Shown here: positions 1-6,271 of the stretch, piece by piece
How the letters are laid out: each line of letters starts with the position of its first letter
How positions within the stretch are numbered: the first letter of the stretch is position 1
From: CAYLZO01 sp964387775
GTDB taxonomy: Bacteria > Chloroflexota > Anaerolineae > JAAYZQ01
Reading direction: 5' to 3'
NCBI GenBank assembly: GCA_964387775.1
Contig: CAYLZO010000195.1
Span: 1 to 10,560, forward strand
Length of the DNA stretch: 10,560 nt
Translations under genes and position numbers: made by a program
The notes under the pieces: model-generated
The model's database searches: none
The model's input: only the letters and a program-made list of their open reading frames with translations
Told to the model about the DNA's origin: nothing

Positions 1-35
1 CATTGGCTCATTGTGGAGTTACGACAGAGTGCTGG

Positions 36-602
36 CTATCCGGACAGTATTGCACGATACCCTTCGTCCAGAACCTTCAGATAGCGGGGGCCCCTTTCCC
101 CACAGTGCGGACACTCGGGACCGTGGGGCCAGCGCACTTGGACCAGCATCGCCCACAGCTCACGCTCCGGCACCAGGTCTACCATGCCCCGCTTCTGCCG
201 CAACTTGGCCAAAGGGTCTGTGCCTGCCTCAGGCCTAGCTGTCGCTCTCTGGGTCTTGAAACCCTTCGGCGGCCGAGAAGCAGCTTTCTTCCTCACACTT
301 TTCCAGTAGGCGGCAGCCGCCGAAGTGCCGGAGGCAGACGACGGCCGAGAGGTCGCCAATTGTTTGCGATGCCGACGACGTGGGGGATGGGGCGACTGAG
401 GCCGCTGCCGTTGCCGCTTGGCCAGGCGCCTCATCCAGCGCTGGCGGTTCTTGCGGGGGTTGAACGCCTGACGTACTCGTCGGGGTGGCATCAGGCGCTT
501 GTCCCACACCGGCATAGGTCGCGATTGGCCGACCAGGAGCAACAATGTGACAGACAGCAGCAAAGTGAGTATAATTGTCCACAGACCTGGTGTGTGTTTC
601 AT
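36..602 (-). CDS. Membrane-anchored basic protein with truncated transposase-type zinc ribbon
   Basis: Hypothetical protein of 188 residues; function not known. Seen in the sequence: an N-terminal hydrophobic segment at about residues 7-25, a very Arg/Pro-rich linker (about 35-90), an Ala/Ser-rich stretch, then a C-terminal part with RWPHGPECPHCGERG at about 157-171. The last resembles the first half of the zinc ribbon that opens IS1595-like transposases (family knowledge). The second Cys pair is missing because the frame stops at 36-38, a few residues after GYRA. In another frame the DNA just there reads YCPDSQHSVV, which could be a degraded second knuckle, so a frameshift or truncation is likely. 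The start is firm: AGGAGGTGAT precedes ATG at ideal distance. The protein could be a real membrane protein with an inserted transposase fragment, or the broken N-terminus of a longer DNA-binding protein. A competing GTG-started frame at 609 overlaps the ribosome binding site and was not preferred. Confidence 0.5.
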   Translation of the reverse strand: MKHTPGLWTIILTLLLSVTLLLLVGQSRPMPVWDKRLMPPRRVRQAFNPRKNRQRWMRRLAKRQRQRPQSPHPPRRRHRKQLATSRPSSASGTSAAAAYWKSVRKKAASRPPKGFKTQRATARPEAGTDPLAKLRQKRGMVDLVPERELWAMLVQVRWPHGPECPHCGERGPRYLKVLDEGYRAILSG

Positions 603-614
603 AGATCACCTCCT
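603..614 (-). promoter_or_regulatory. Near-perfect Shine-Dalgarno for the zinc-ribbon gene
   Basis: Read on the minus strand the bases are AGGAGGTGATCT immediately before ATG at 602-600. This is a full match to the anti-Shine-Dalgarno tail, with 7 nt between AGGAGG and the start codon. It fixes the start of the minus-strand gene and argues that this frame is or recently was translated. Confidence 0.7.
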
Positions 615-751
615 ATCAGAGCTGGCTCTATTCATACGCCAGGTCGTCTTTTTTGTAAAGTTCAGGACTGGCGATCGTTACATCATGCTAGACATGAGCG
701 TACTAGACACAGAAATGTGAATGACCGTTGGGTGCGAAAGGAAAACACAAG

Positions 752-1072
752 ATGGGTAGAGTCGTTGACGTGAAAATTACTTCCGAGGGGGTGCTGATTC
801 CACATCCTCTCTTGGAAGATTGAGGCGACATCCAGGAAGTCAAGATCGAACAGCGAGCCGATGCCCTGGTCGTCAAACCCAAAGCTGATCGTAGCAGCCG
901 CTTGCACGACCGTATCGTAAACGAGATGAAGGCGGCCGGATTGATCGAAGAACTGCCCTGGTCACCACCTCTGGCGGTCTCAACTGAAGCGCGTGCCCAC
1001 CTGGCAGAAAAGCTGAACTATGGCCGGCCCCTTTCCAAACTCATCCTAGAGGCTCGGGAGGAGCGCGCGTGA
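752..1072 (+). pseudogene. VapB/AbrB-like antitoxin broken by an in-frame TGA
   Basis: The frame beginning ATG at 752 runs 106 codons to TGA at 1070-1072 with only one interruption, TGA at 821-823 (codon 24). The N-terminal part (MGRVVDVKITSEGVLIP..., then GDIQEVKIEQRADALVVKP) looks like the swapped-hairpin AbrB/MazE-type DNA-binding fold. The C-terminal part (LAEKLNYGRPLSKLILEARE) looks like the toxin-binding tail of VapB-like antitoxins. An intact protein would bind and neutralise the PIN toxin encoded next and repress the operon. The 3' end overlaps the toxin GTG start by 4 nt (GTGA), typical of a coupled TA operon. AAAGGA at 737-742 is a fair ribosome binding site. TGA probably replaces a Trp codon (TGG) in an LLEDWGD context, a single substitution; the Trp is my expectation from family memory. 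Other genes here end in TGA, so recoding is unlikely. Confidence 0.7.
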
Positions 1073-1294
1073 GCCGTTACTACCTGGATGCCAGCGCGCT
1101 TGTCAAACGCTATGTGAATGAGGAGGGTAGCGATTGGCTAATGAAGGGGATGCCCTCCAATTACTGCGCTCGCACTGAAGCAAAGCTAAAGGGTAAGGCG
1201 GGGCCCGCTCGCCATTTTCCCAGATGAGAAACCAACTGATCAGATGGCAGCCTTGACCGGGCAGCGCGGCGTCATGTTGTGCGCGAGCGATAAC
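1069..1294 (+). pseudogene. VapC-like PIN-domain toxin remnant
   Basis: GTG at 1069 opens a frame reading VSRYYLDASALVKRYVNEEG, the classic first strand and helix of PIN-domain ribonucleases with the first metal-binding Asp (residue 7). Intact VapC toxins are about 130-150 residues and cleave tRNA or rRNA. Here the similarity fades after about residue 24 and the frame ends at TGA 1225-1227, after about 52 residues. In the frame starting around 1214 the DNA reads IFPDEKPTDQ followed by GQRGVMLCASDN, ending about 1294. This resembles the end of PIN domains, where S/T-x-D carries the last acidic residue. So the middle of the gene seems deleted with a frame change, and the extreme 3' end is replaced by the neighbouring regulator. 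The N-terminal identification is solid. The C-terminal remnant is a weaker reading. The toxin cannot be functional, which fits the broken antitoxin upstream. Confidence 0.62.
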
Positions 1295-4200
1295 TTGAGC
1301 CCTTCAAGATGCCGGCTGCAATTCCGTCCAGCTCCAACAAGCGGCCCCGAGCCTCGGCTGTCGCCGCAGCTTCGGCGGATAGTCGGGCGGCGAATCCGGC
1401 TCGCAGCGGCTCGACCTGGACGCGCGTTTGTTGTTCGCTGGCAGGATGCTGAAGGATGAAAGCCACCAATTCCAGCGCTCGCTCAACTTCTCCCGCAGCG
1501 CCGCAGAGCTGGGCAATGCCTGTGAGCACATCCAGGGCCAACGCCGGCTCCTCGACCTCCATCGCTGCCTGCATGGCCTGTCGAAAGTAGTTCTTGGCCT
1601 CTTGTTGCTGCCCCAGCGCCTGTTCTACCGTGCCCAGGCTGTTGAGTGCATACGCCAGGCTGCGGCGGTCGCCTGTTTCTTCCAGGAGCGTCAGGCTTTG
1701 CAGCAGGAATCGCCGGGCCTCGCCGTACTCGCCCAAGCGGCCGGCGACATCACCCAGGCTCTTGAGCGCGCTGGCGATGCCCCAGCGGTAGCCAATCTCG
1801 CGGCAGATGGCCAGCGTCTCCAGGCGCAGGTGTTTGGCCTCGGCATACTCCTGTTGAAGGTAGGCCACCGTGCTCAGGTTGTGCAGCGAGGCGGCGACGC
1901 CGCGCGGATTCTGCAACTCGCGACCGAGGGATAGGCTTTCTTCGAACCAACGGCGCGCCTCGTTGTACCTGCCCTGCCTGCCCGCTAGCCCGCCGAGGCT
2001 ACCCAGCGAGGCAGCCCCCCCCCACATATCCCCGATCTCACGCCGGAGGGCGAGCCCTTGCTCGTAGTGCTGTTGTGCGTCGTCGTGCCGGCCTTGCCTG
2101 GCCGCCACGTCGCCCAGACCGTCGAGTGATTGCGCCCGGCCATAGGCGTCATCCAGTGCCTGGTAGCGGGCCAGGCTTTCTTGAAAGATCCGCTCGGCTT
2201 CTCGATATTCGTTCTGTCCAAAACATAGGACCTGGGCCAGGGTGAGCAGGGAGAAGGCGGTCTCTTGCGGGCTGTGCTGCGCATCGAGGAGATCCAGGCT
2301 TTGCGTCAGGAGGTTCTGGGCTGTGTCAAAGTGCCCCAGTTGGTAGACAAAGTACCCCTGCCAGGCCAGGCAGGCCCCCAGCACGATCTCTCGCTTCCGA
2401 GTTGAGGGAAAAGGCCCGCCGACATCCACGGCGGGCAGGGCCAGCGATCTGGTCAGGCTATCCACCGCCTCGTCGAAGGCTTTGCCCCCTTCCTGGTGCC
2501 AACTGCGGATGGCATAAAACGTGCCCAGGCTGTCCAGGGAACGCGCTACGACTTTGACCCGCGCCTTAGCTACGGCCAGCCGCCAGGCCAGGCGCACGTT
2601 CTCGATCTCGGCGGTGATGGCTGCCAGAGCGTCGGCCTGCCTGCGATCCCGGAACCAGACGGCACGCTCCTGGAGGAATTGGGCGTAATACTCGCCGTGC
2701 CGCATTTCCACATCTTGCTGCTCCTGGCCCGCCTCCTGCAGCTTTTCCGAGGCATACTGTTGCACAAGGAGATGCATGTCGTATCGTCCCGAGGCATCCC
2801 GGCGCAGCAGCGACTTGGCGAGCAGGGCAGCCAACACGCCGGGTGACGCGCCTGTCACCTGCTCTGCGGCTGCCCCTTCAAAGCCATCCTGAAAGACCGA
2901 TAGTCTGCGCAACGCGGCGCGCTCCTGCCCGGTGAGCAGGCTCCAGGAATGTTCAAAGACAGCCCGCAGGCTCCGGTGCCGCTCGGGGACGTTGCGCAGC
3001 GGGGTCGCCAGTGCGTCCAGGTTGCGCTCGATCTGCCGGGCCACCTCCTGGCAAGTGCGCGACGGGACCCAGGACGCCGCCAATTCCAGGGCTAGCGGCA
3101 GCCCCTCCACCAGTTGGCAGATGCGCGCCACAGGCGGTCCCTCCTGCTCTGTCAGCGAAAAGCTGCGCTGCCCGCGACGGGCGGTTTGCACGAACAGGGC
3201 GACCGCGTCGAACGCCTCCAACCCGGCGGTTGCCGGATCGGTGGGCTGCGCCAGCCCGTCGAGGCTGTAGACCCACTCCTCGTGCAGGTTGAGCCGTTCC
3301 CGTGAGGTGACCAGAAGGGTGATTTCTGGCGCATGGCGCAGGAGCCTGGAGGCCAGATCACTGCCCTCGATCAGGTGCTCCATATTGTCCAACACCAGGA
3401 GCATCTCTTTTTCGCGTAAAAAGTCCGAGATCTGCTGCTCGGGGTCTCCCTGGCTGTGCAGGCAGAAGCCCAGGGCCTCGGCCAGGGCGGGCACGAGCAG
3501 GTCGACCGCAGGCAGGGCGGCGAGGGGGACAAAGGCAACGCCGTGGGCAAAGATCCCGATCTCGTCGTCTGCAATCTGGAGGGCCAGGCGCGTCTTGCCG
3601 ATGCCACCCGGCCCGGTCAGCGTCACCAGCCGGCACTCGGGATCGGCCAGCAGCTCCAGGAGCTCGGCCACATCCTCTTCCCGTCCGACAAAGGGCGTGG
3701 GGGAGGGAGGCAGATCGTGCCTACGACTGGCGATACCCGGCGGGGGTCGCTCTACATCTTGTCCCCCTTGGTCTCTGATCTGCTCGTAGAGCGCCGTGGT
3801 CTCGGCGGTGGGCTCCACGTCCAGCTCCTCGGCGAGGGACTGCCGGCAGGCGTTGTACTGCGCCAGCGCCGCGCTCCGCTGCCCGTCGAGCGCCAGCAGG
3901 CGCATCAACTGCCGGTGCGCTTCCTCGCACCAGGGCTCGATCTGGGCCTGCCGCCCCGCGACCTGGAGCGCCTGCCGCACGTCGCCGCGCCGCTCGTGGT
4001 ACTCCACCAAATGGGCGAGAGCGTCCATCATCTGGCGTTGTGAATGCTCGCGCTGGAGGGTGGCCCATTCCTCAAAGGCATAACTGTCGTCCAGGAAAAA
4101 GCCGGCCAGGAAGCTGCCGCCATAGAGCTCGGCCATCCCGGCCATGCGCCTCATGCAGGGCGCGCAGCTTGCGGGGCGGCGGTGGCGGTGCGTGCGATTC

Positions 4201-4544
4201 TCTTCGGCCAGGGCGCTGAATTCGGCCACGTCGAGCCGGTGGTCGCCGGCCGGGTTGAACTGGATGGTCTCGCGGCTGATCAAGAGGAAGGGGACGGTCT
4301 GATCCTGGTCGGCTATCGCCTGGCGCAGTTGGGAGAGTGCCTGGCGGAGGCTTTGGCGTGCTCGGGCCTGGGGATGGTCGGCCCACAGCAGGCCGGCCAA
4401 TGCGTCCCGCCGCTGGGGATGGTCCGCCTCGACGACCAGGTAGGCCAACAGCGCCCGCGTCTTGTCCGTGCCAAAGTCGGTGACCGGCCGGCCAGCGAGC
4501 GATACCTGAAAGGAACCGAACAACGAAATGGATAGATGGGCCAT
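1272..4544 (-). CDS. AfsR/SARP-like transcriptional regulator (BTAD, NB-ARC NTPase, TPR)
   Basis: Large cytoplasmic regulator, 1090 residues from the chosen start (MAHLSISLFGSFQVSL). Order of domains: OmpR-type winged helix typical of SARP proteins (about 1-95), bacterial transcriptional activator domain BTAD (about 105-255), an STAND/NB-ARC-type NTPase, then tetratricopeptide repeats (about 690-1005; about 40 residues each, LGDVAGRLGEYGEARRF-like). NTPase motifs seen: Walker A GPGGIGKT (311-318), Walker B LLVLDNMEH (382-390), TSRERL (413-418) and GLPLAL (481-486). No C-terminal LuxR helix-turn-helix is seen. Family knowledge: such proteins are ATP-gated activators binding 11-bp spaced direct repeats. 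The frame extends upstream to 4625, but a TATAAT at 4602-4597 lies inside that extension and the winged helix starts right at 4544. No good ribosome binding site precedes the start. The last 7 codons run antisense to a VapC remnant, so the C-terminus may be altered. A 9-G run is present at 2015-2023. Confidence 0.9.
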   Translation of the reverse strand: MAHLSISLFGSFQVSLAGRPVTDFGTDKTRALLAYLVVEADHPQRRDALAGLLWADHPQARARQSLRQALSQLRQAIADQDQTVPFLLISRETIQFNPAGDHRLDVAEFSALAEENRTHRHRRPASCAPCMRRMAGMAELYGGSFLAGFFLDDSYAFEEWATLQREHSQRQMMDALAHLVEYHERRGDVRQALQVAGRQAQIEPWCEEAHRQLMRLLALDGQRSAALAQYNACRQSLAEELDVEPTAETTALYEQIRDQGGQDVERPPPGIASRRHDLPPSPTPFVGREEDVAELLELLADPECRLVTLTGPGGIGKTRLALQIADDEIGIFAHGVAFVPLAALPAVDLLVPALAEALGFCLHSQGDPEQQISDFLREKEMLLVLDNMEHLIEGSDLASRLLRHAPEITLLVTSRERLNLHEEWVYSLDGLAQPTDPATAGLEAFDAVALFVQTARRGQRSFSLTEQEGPPVARICQLVEGLPLALELAASWVPSRTCQEVARQIERNLDALATPLRNVPERHRSLRAVFEHSWSLLTGQERAALRRLSVFQDGFEGAAAEQVTGASPGVLAALLAKSLLRRDASGRYDMHLLVQQYASEKLQEAGQEQQDVEMRHGEYYAQFLQERAVWFRDRRQADALAAITAEIENVRLAWRLAVAKARVKVVARSLDSLGTFYAIRSWHQEGGKAFDEAVDSLTRSLALPAVDVGGPFPSTRKREIVLGACLAWQGYFVYQLGHFDTAQNLLTQSLDLLDAQHSPQETAFSLLTLAQVLCFGQNEYREAERIFQESLARYQALDDAYGRAQSLDGLGDVAARQGRHDDAQQHYEQGLALRREIGDMWGGAASLGSLGGLAGRQGRYNEARRWFEESLSLGRELQNPRGVAASLHNLSTVAYLQQEYAEAKHLRLETLAICREIGYRWGIASALKSLGDVAGRLGEYGEARRFLLQSLTLLEETGDRRSLAYALNSLGTVEQALGQQQEAKNYFRQAMQAAMEVEEPALALDVLTGIAQLCGAAGEVERALELVAFILQHPASEQQTRVQVEPLRAGFAARLSAEAAATAEARGRLLELDGIAAGILKGSSYRSRTT

Positions 4545-4596
4545 GTTCTTTGAAAATGAACCAAGAGATAGCGCGCCGCAAGATCGACGCAGACTG

Positions 4597-4625
4597 ATTA
4601 TACCGCAAATGGGCCAGGGGCGCAA
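4597..4625 (-). promoter_or_regulatory. Candidate sigma-70 promoter of the regulator
   Basis: On the minus strand TTGCGC (4625-4620), a 17-nt spacer and a perfect TATAAT (4602-4597) lie 52 nt before the ATG at 4544. The -35 matches the consensus at only 3 of 6 positions. Predicted transcription would begin near 4590, which leaves a leader of about 45 nt and rules against the upstream in-frame start at 4625. Confidence 0.5.
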
Positions 4626-4714
4626 GCAAGGTTTCTGGCCCTTGAAGACCGGGTGCGCCTCCTCGCAGATTTCCAGGCAAACTGTGTGCAGCCTGGGGGA
4701 CGGAGAGCACCCGA

Positions 4715-4747
4715 TTTGACGATTCTTTGACGCTCGCCTGCTACAAT
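4715..4747 (+). promoter_or_regulatory. SARP-type direct repeats and -10 of the small gene
   Basis: Two perfect heptamers TTTGACG at 4715-4721 and 4726-4732 have an 11-bp period, one helical turn. The second ends 9 nt before TACAAT (4742-4747, 5 of 6 to the -10 consensus). No TTGACA-like box sits 16-18 nt from this -10. That is the geometry described for SARP activators such as ActII-ORF4, where tandem heptamers take the place of the -35. The probable activator is the divergent BTAD regulator next door. Binding itself is inferred. Confidence 0.5.
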
Positions 4748-4785
4748 AGAGGAAATCGCTACACTACATTGATAGGGATGAACCC

Positions 4786-5025
4786 GTGACCAAACGCACC
4801 GGATATTTCTCGTACCTGCTTCGTATATGGCAGATCCGCGACGGCGAGACGTGCACCTGGCGCGCCTCTCTGGAGCGGCCCGGCACCCAGGAGCGCCGGG
4901 GATTTGCCACCTTGGAAGATCTGTTCGACTTTTTGCGGCGACAGGCCGCCCCTGCGCCGGAGCAAGCGGCGGTTGGCAGCGGGGGCGGCGACGGCGTCTC
5001 GTGCGCCGCCGATACCTTTGGATAA
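4786..5025 (+). CDS. Small conserved-looking protein of unknown function
   Basis: Protein of 79 residues starting at GTG: MTKRTGYFSYLLRIWQIRDG, then TWRASLERP, GFATLEDLFDFLRRQ and a low-complexity Ala/Gly-rich tail. No signal peptide, membrane segment or catalytic motif is visible. I recall similar short proteins (YFSYLLRLWQ...WRASLE...GFASLEELFAFL) in Chloroflexota, often beside large regulators, but no function is established. The fold may be a small beta-strand/helix domain. The start is GTG with AGGGA at 4773-4777, 8 nt upstream. An ATG at 4778 gives only M-N-P-stop, ending on the GTG, so it is not the gene start. It is preceded by the heptamer promoter at 4715-4747 and followed after 79 nt by the secreted-protein gene on the same strand. 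The two probably share a transcript, and the protein may act with the regulator or the exported product; this last point is guesswork. Confidence 0.75.
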   Translation: MTKRTGYFSYLLRIWQIRDGETCTWRASLERPGTQERRGFATLEDLFDFLRRQAAPAPEQAAVGSGGGDGVSCAADTFG

Positions 5026-5060
5026 GGCCGATACGGCCGCGTGGCCGAAAAGCGATTGGG

Positions 5061-5083
5061 CCCGTGACGCCGTGACGGGTCAC
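5061..5083 (+). repeat. Tandem CCGTGACG repeat and palindrome before the secreted-protein start
   Basis: The 8-mer CCGTGACG occurs twice in immediate tandem (5062-5069, 5070-5077). Its second copy forms the palindrome GTGAC-GG-GTCAC (5072-5083). As RNA, CCCGT (5061-5065) could also pair with ACGGG (5075-5079). It sits 8 nt before the strong ribosome binding site of the gene at 5105, so it may be an operator or a leader hairpin. There is no U-run after it, so it is not a classical terminator. Confidence 0.35.
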
Positions 5084-5104
5084 AACAAACAAGGAGGTGT
5101 CGAA

Positions 5105-6202
5105 ATGAAAGCGCGTGCGTTGCGGATTATCTCGCTTCTGATTTTGTTCACGCTAGCCTTCAGGCTGCCGGATGGCCTGACCCTCGGATTTCCAACCACC
5201 CGCGCCGCCCCTGCCCCGCGCCTGGCTGAAAGCCTTGGCGCGACCGTGCCCCAAGTGATTGAGGCCGATATCATCTGGAGCATCGAGACGGTGGACGGCG
5301 CGGCAGGCGTCGGGAACTATTCCTCCCTCGGCATCGATCCGCTGGATCACCTCCACGTCAGCTACTACGACATGCCCAACACGGCCCTCAAGTACGCCCA
5401 ATGGGCCGGTAGTGGCTGGACCACCAGCACGGTGGACAACAGTGCTTCCGTGGGCCAGTACACCTCCCTGGACCTGGATGGGTCCGATCGCCCCCACATC
5501 AGCTACTACGACCTGACCAACACGGCCCTCAAGTACGCAACCTGGGACAGCTCCACCTGGATCAGCGACACGGTGGACAACAGCGCAAGTGTGGGTGCTG
5601 GCACCTCCTTGGCCTATTGCCACTCCAACAACAACCTTCACATCAGCTACTACGACGAGACCAACACGGCTCTGAAGCATGCCCTCTGGAACGGCACGTC
5701 GTGGAACAGCAGGACCGTGGACGGCGCGGCCAACCAGGTCGAGCACACTTCGCTGGCCCTGCGCGGCACCAGCCCGCGCATCAGCTACTGGAATGCGACG
5801 GGCGACAGGCTGCGGTACGCCGCCTATGTTGCCGCGTCCGACACCTGGAACGTCCAGGACCTCACCGGACCCGGGGCAGGAGGCGGGTCCAGCTCGATGG
5901 CGATGGACTCGAGCGGCTACGAGCACATCAGCTACTTTGCCGGCGCGGGAGATGAGGTGCGCTACATCTACCAGGATGCCGGGGGATGGCACGATGGCCT
6001 CGTGAGGGGGATCAACGGCGAGTTTGCGCCCATCTCGCTCGCCCTGGACGACGCCGACCGGCCGCACCTGGCCTACATAAACGGGGACGACATGTTGCGG
6101 TACGCCACCCATGACGGCCAGGACTGGCAGTTCGAGACGGTGGACGACAGCGGCGAGGTGGCAGCCGATGCGATATCGCTGGCGCTCGACGGGGACGGGT
6201 AA
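5105..6202 (+). CDS. Secreted seven-repeat beta-propeller protein (N-terminal part of a split gene)
   Basis: Encodes 365 residues from ATG 5105, with AAGGAGGT at 5091-5098 and a 6-nt spacer. The N-terminus is a signal peptide: basic MKARALR, then hydrophobic IISLLILFTLAF, with possible cleavage near TTRA-AP. After about residue 60 there are tandem repeats of about 47 residues. Each begins TVD, has a SLALD-like strand, then PHISYYD and ALKYAxW. Six are complete and the seventh is cut by TAA at 6200-6202. Seven such repeats suggest a seven-bladed propeller, a fold used for binding ligands or surfaces outside the cell. No sialidase Asp-box or metal site is obvious. The reading frame continues unbroken past the TAA (PHITYW...) into the next CDS, so this is almost certainly the front of one original 1756-codon gene. 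The product, if made alone, would be an exported truncated propeller. The longer in-frame start at 4904 lacks support and overlaps the small gene. Confidence 0.85.
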   Translation: MKARALRIISLLILFTLAFRLPDGLTLGFPTTRAAPAPRLAESLGATVPQVIEADIIWSIETVDGAAGVGNYSSLGIDPLDHLHVSYYDMPNTALKYAQWAGSGWTTSTVDNSASVGQYTSLDLDGSDRPHISYYDLTNTALKYATWDSSTWISDTVDNSASVGAGTSLAYCHSNNNLHISYYDETNTALKHALWNGTSWNSRTVDGAANQVEHTSLALRGTSPRISYWNATGDRLRYAAYVAASDTWNVQDLTGPGAGGGSSSMAMDSSGYEHISYFAGAGDEVRYIYQDAGGWHDGLVRGINGEFAPISLALDDADRPHLAYINGDDMLRYATHDGQDWQFETVDDSGEVAADAISLALDGDG

Positions 6203-6262
6203 CCCCACATCACCTACTGGGCGACCGGAGGGCTGCTCCACGCCTGGCTCCATCCCGCCCCC
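5288..6262 (+). repeat. Seven tandem 141-144 bp repeats encoding propeller blades
   Basis: Repeat units begin at about 5288, 5429, 5570, 5714, 5858, 5999 and 6137. The first three share near-identical DNA blocks such as ATCAGCTACTACGAC and ACGGCCCTCAAGTACGC; later ones have diverged. Blade phase is set by TVD, except that blade 5 begins DLT and blade 6 begins LVRG. The DNA similarity of the first copies suggests recent duplication, while the last ones are held together mainly at protein level. Confidence 0.7.
6200..6202 (+). other. In-frame TAA that splits the propeller-peptidase gene
   Basis: The frame reads GAC GGG GAC GGG TAA CCC CAC ATC ACC TAC TGG: DGDG, stop, PHITYW. Sister repeats have DSSGYEHISY and DDADRPHLAY at this place. 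A Tyr codon (TAC or TAT) to TAA is one substitution. No frame change occurs around it: the frame is the same from 5105 to 10375. Confidence 0.85.
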
Positions 6263-6271
6263 GACCTGGTC

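Noticed and set aside
3..773. 256-codon plus-strand frame at the left edge
   Set aside because: It is antisense to the minus-strand gene with the ideal ribosome binding site and runs into the antitoxin start region. The protein is compositionally odd and has no start signal.
821..823. UGA recoded as Trp or Sec in the antitoxin
   Set aside because: Three other frames in the window end in TGA and a GC-rich genome of this kind is not expected to reassign it. No selenocysteine-type element was evident, and a simple nonsense mutation suffices.
4545..4625. 27-residue N-terminal extension of the regulator
   Set aside because: A perfect TATAAT lies inside it and the winged-helix domain begins at the inner ATG. 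The extension (RPWPICGIISLRRSCG) looks non-coding.
4778..4789. Three-codon frame ATG AAC CCG TGA before the small gene
   Set aside because: The AGGGA lies directly against this ATG with no spacer, while it is well placed for GTG 4786. A regulatory leader peptide of three residues cannot be supported.
4904..5104. Upstream extension of the secreted-protein frame
   Set aside because: It overlaps the small gene, lacks a ribosome binding site and would bury the signal peptide. ATG 5105 has AAGGAGGT at the right distance.
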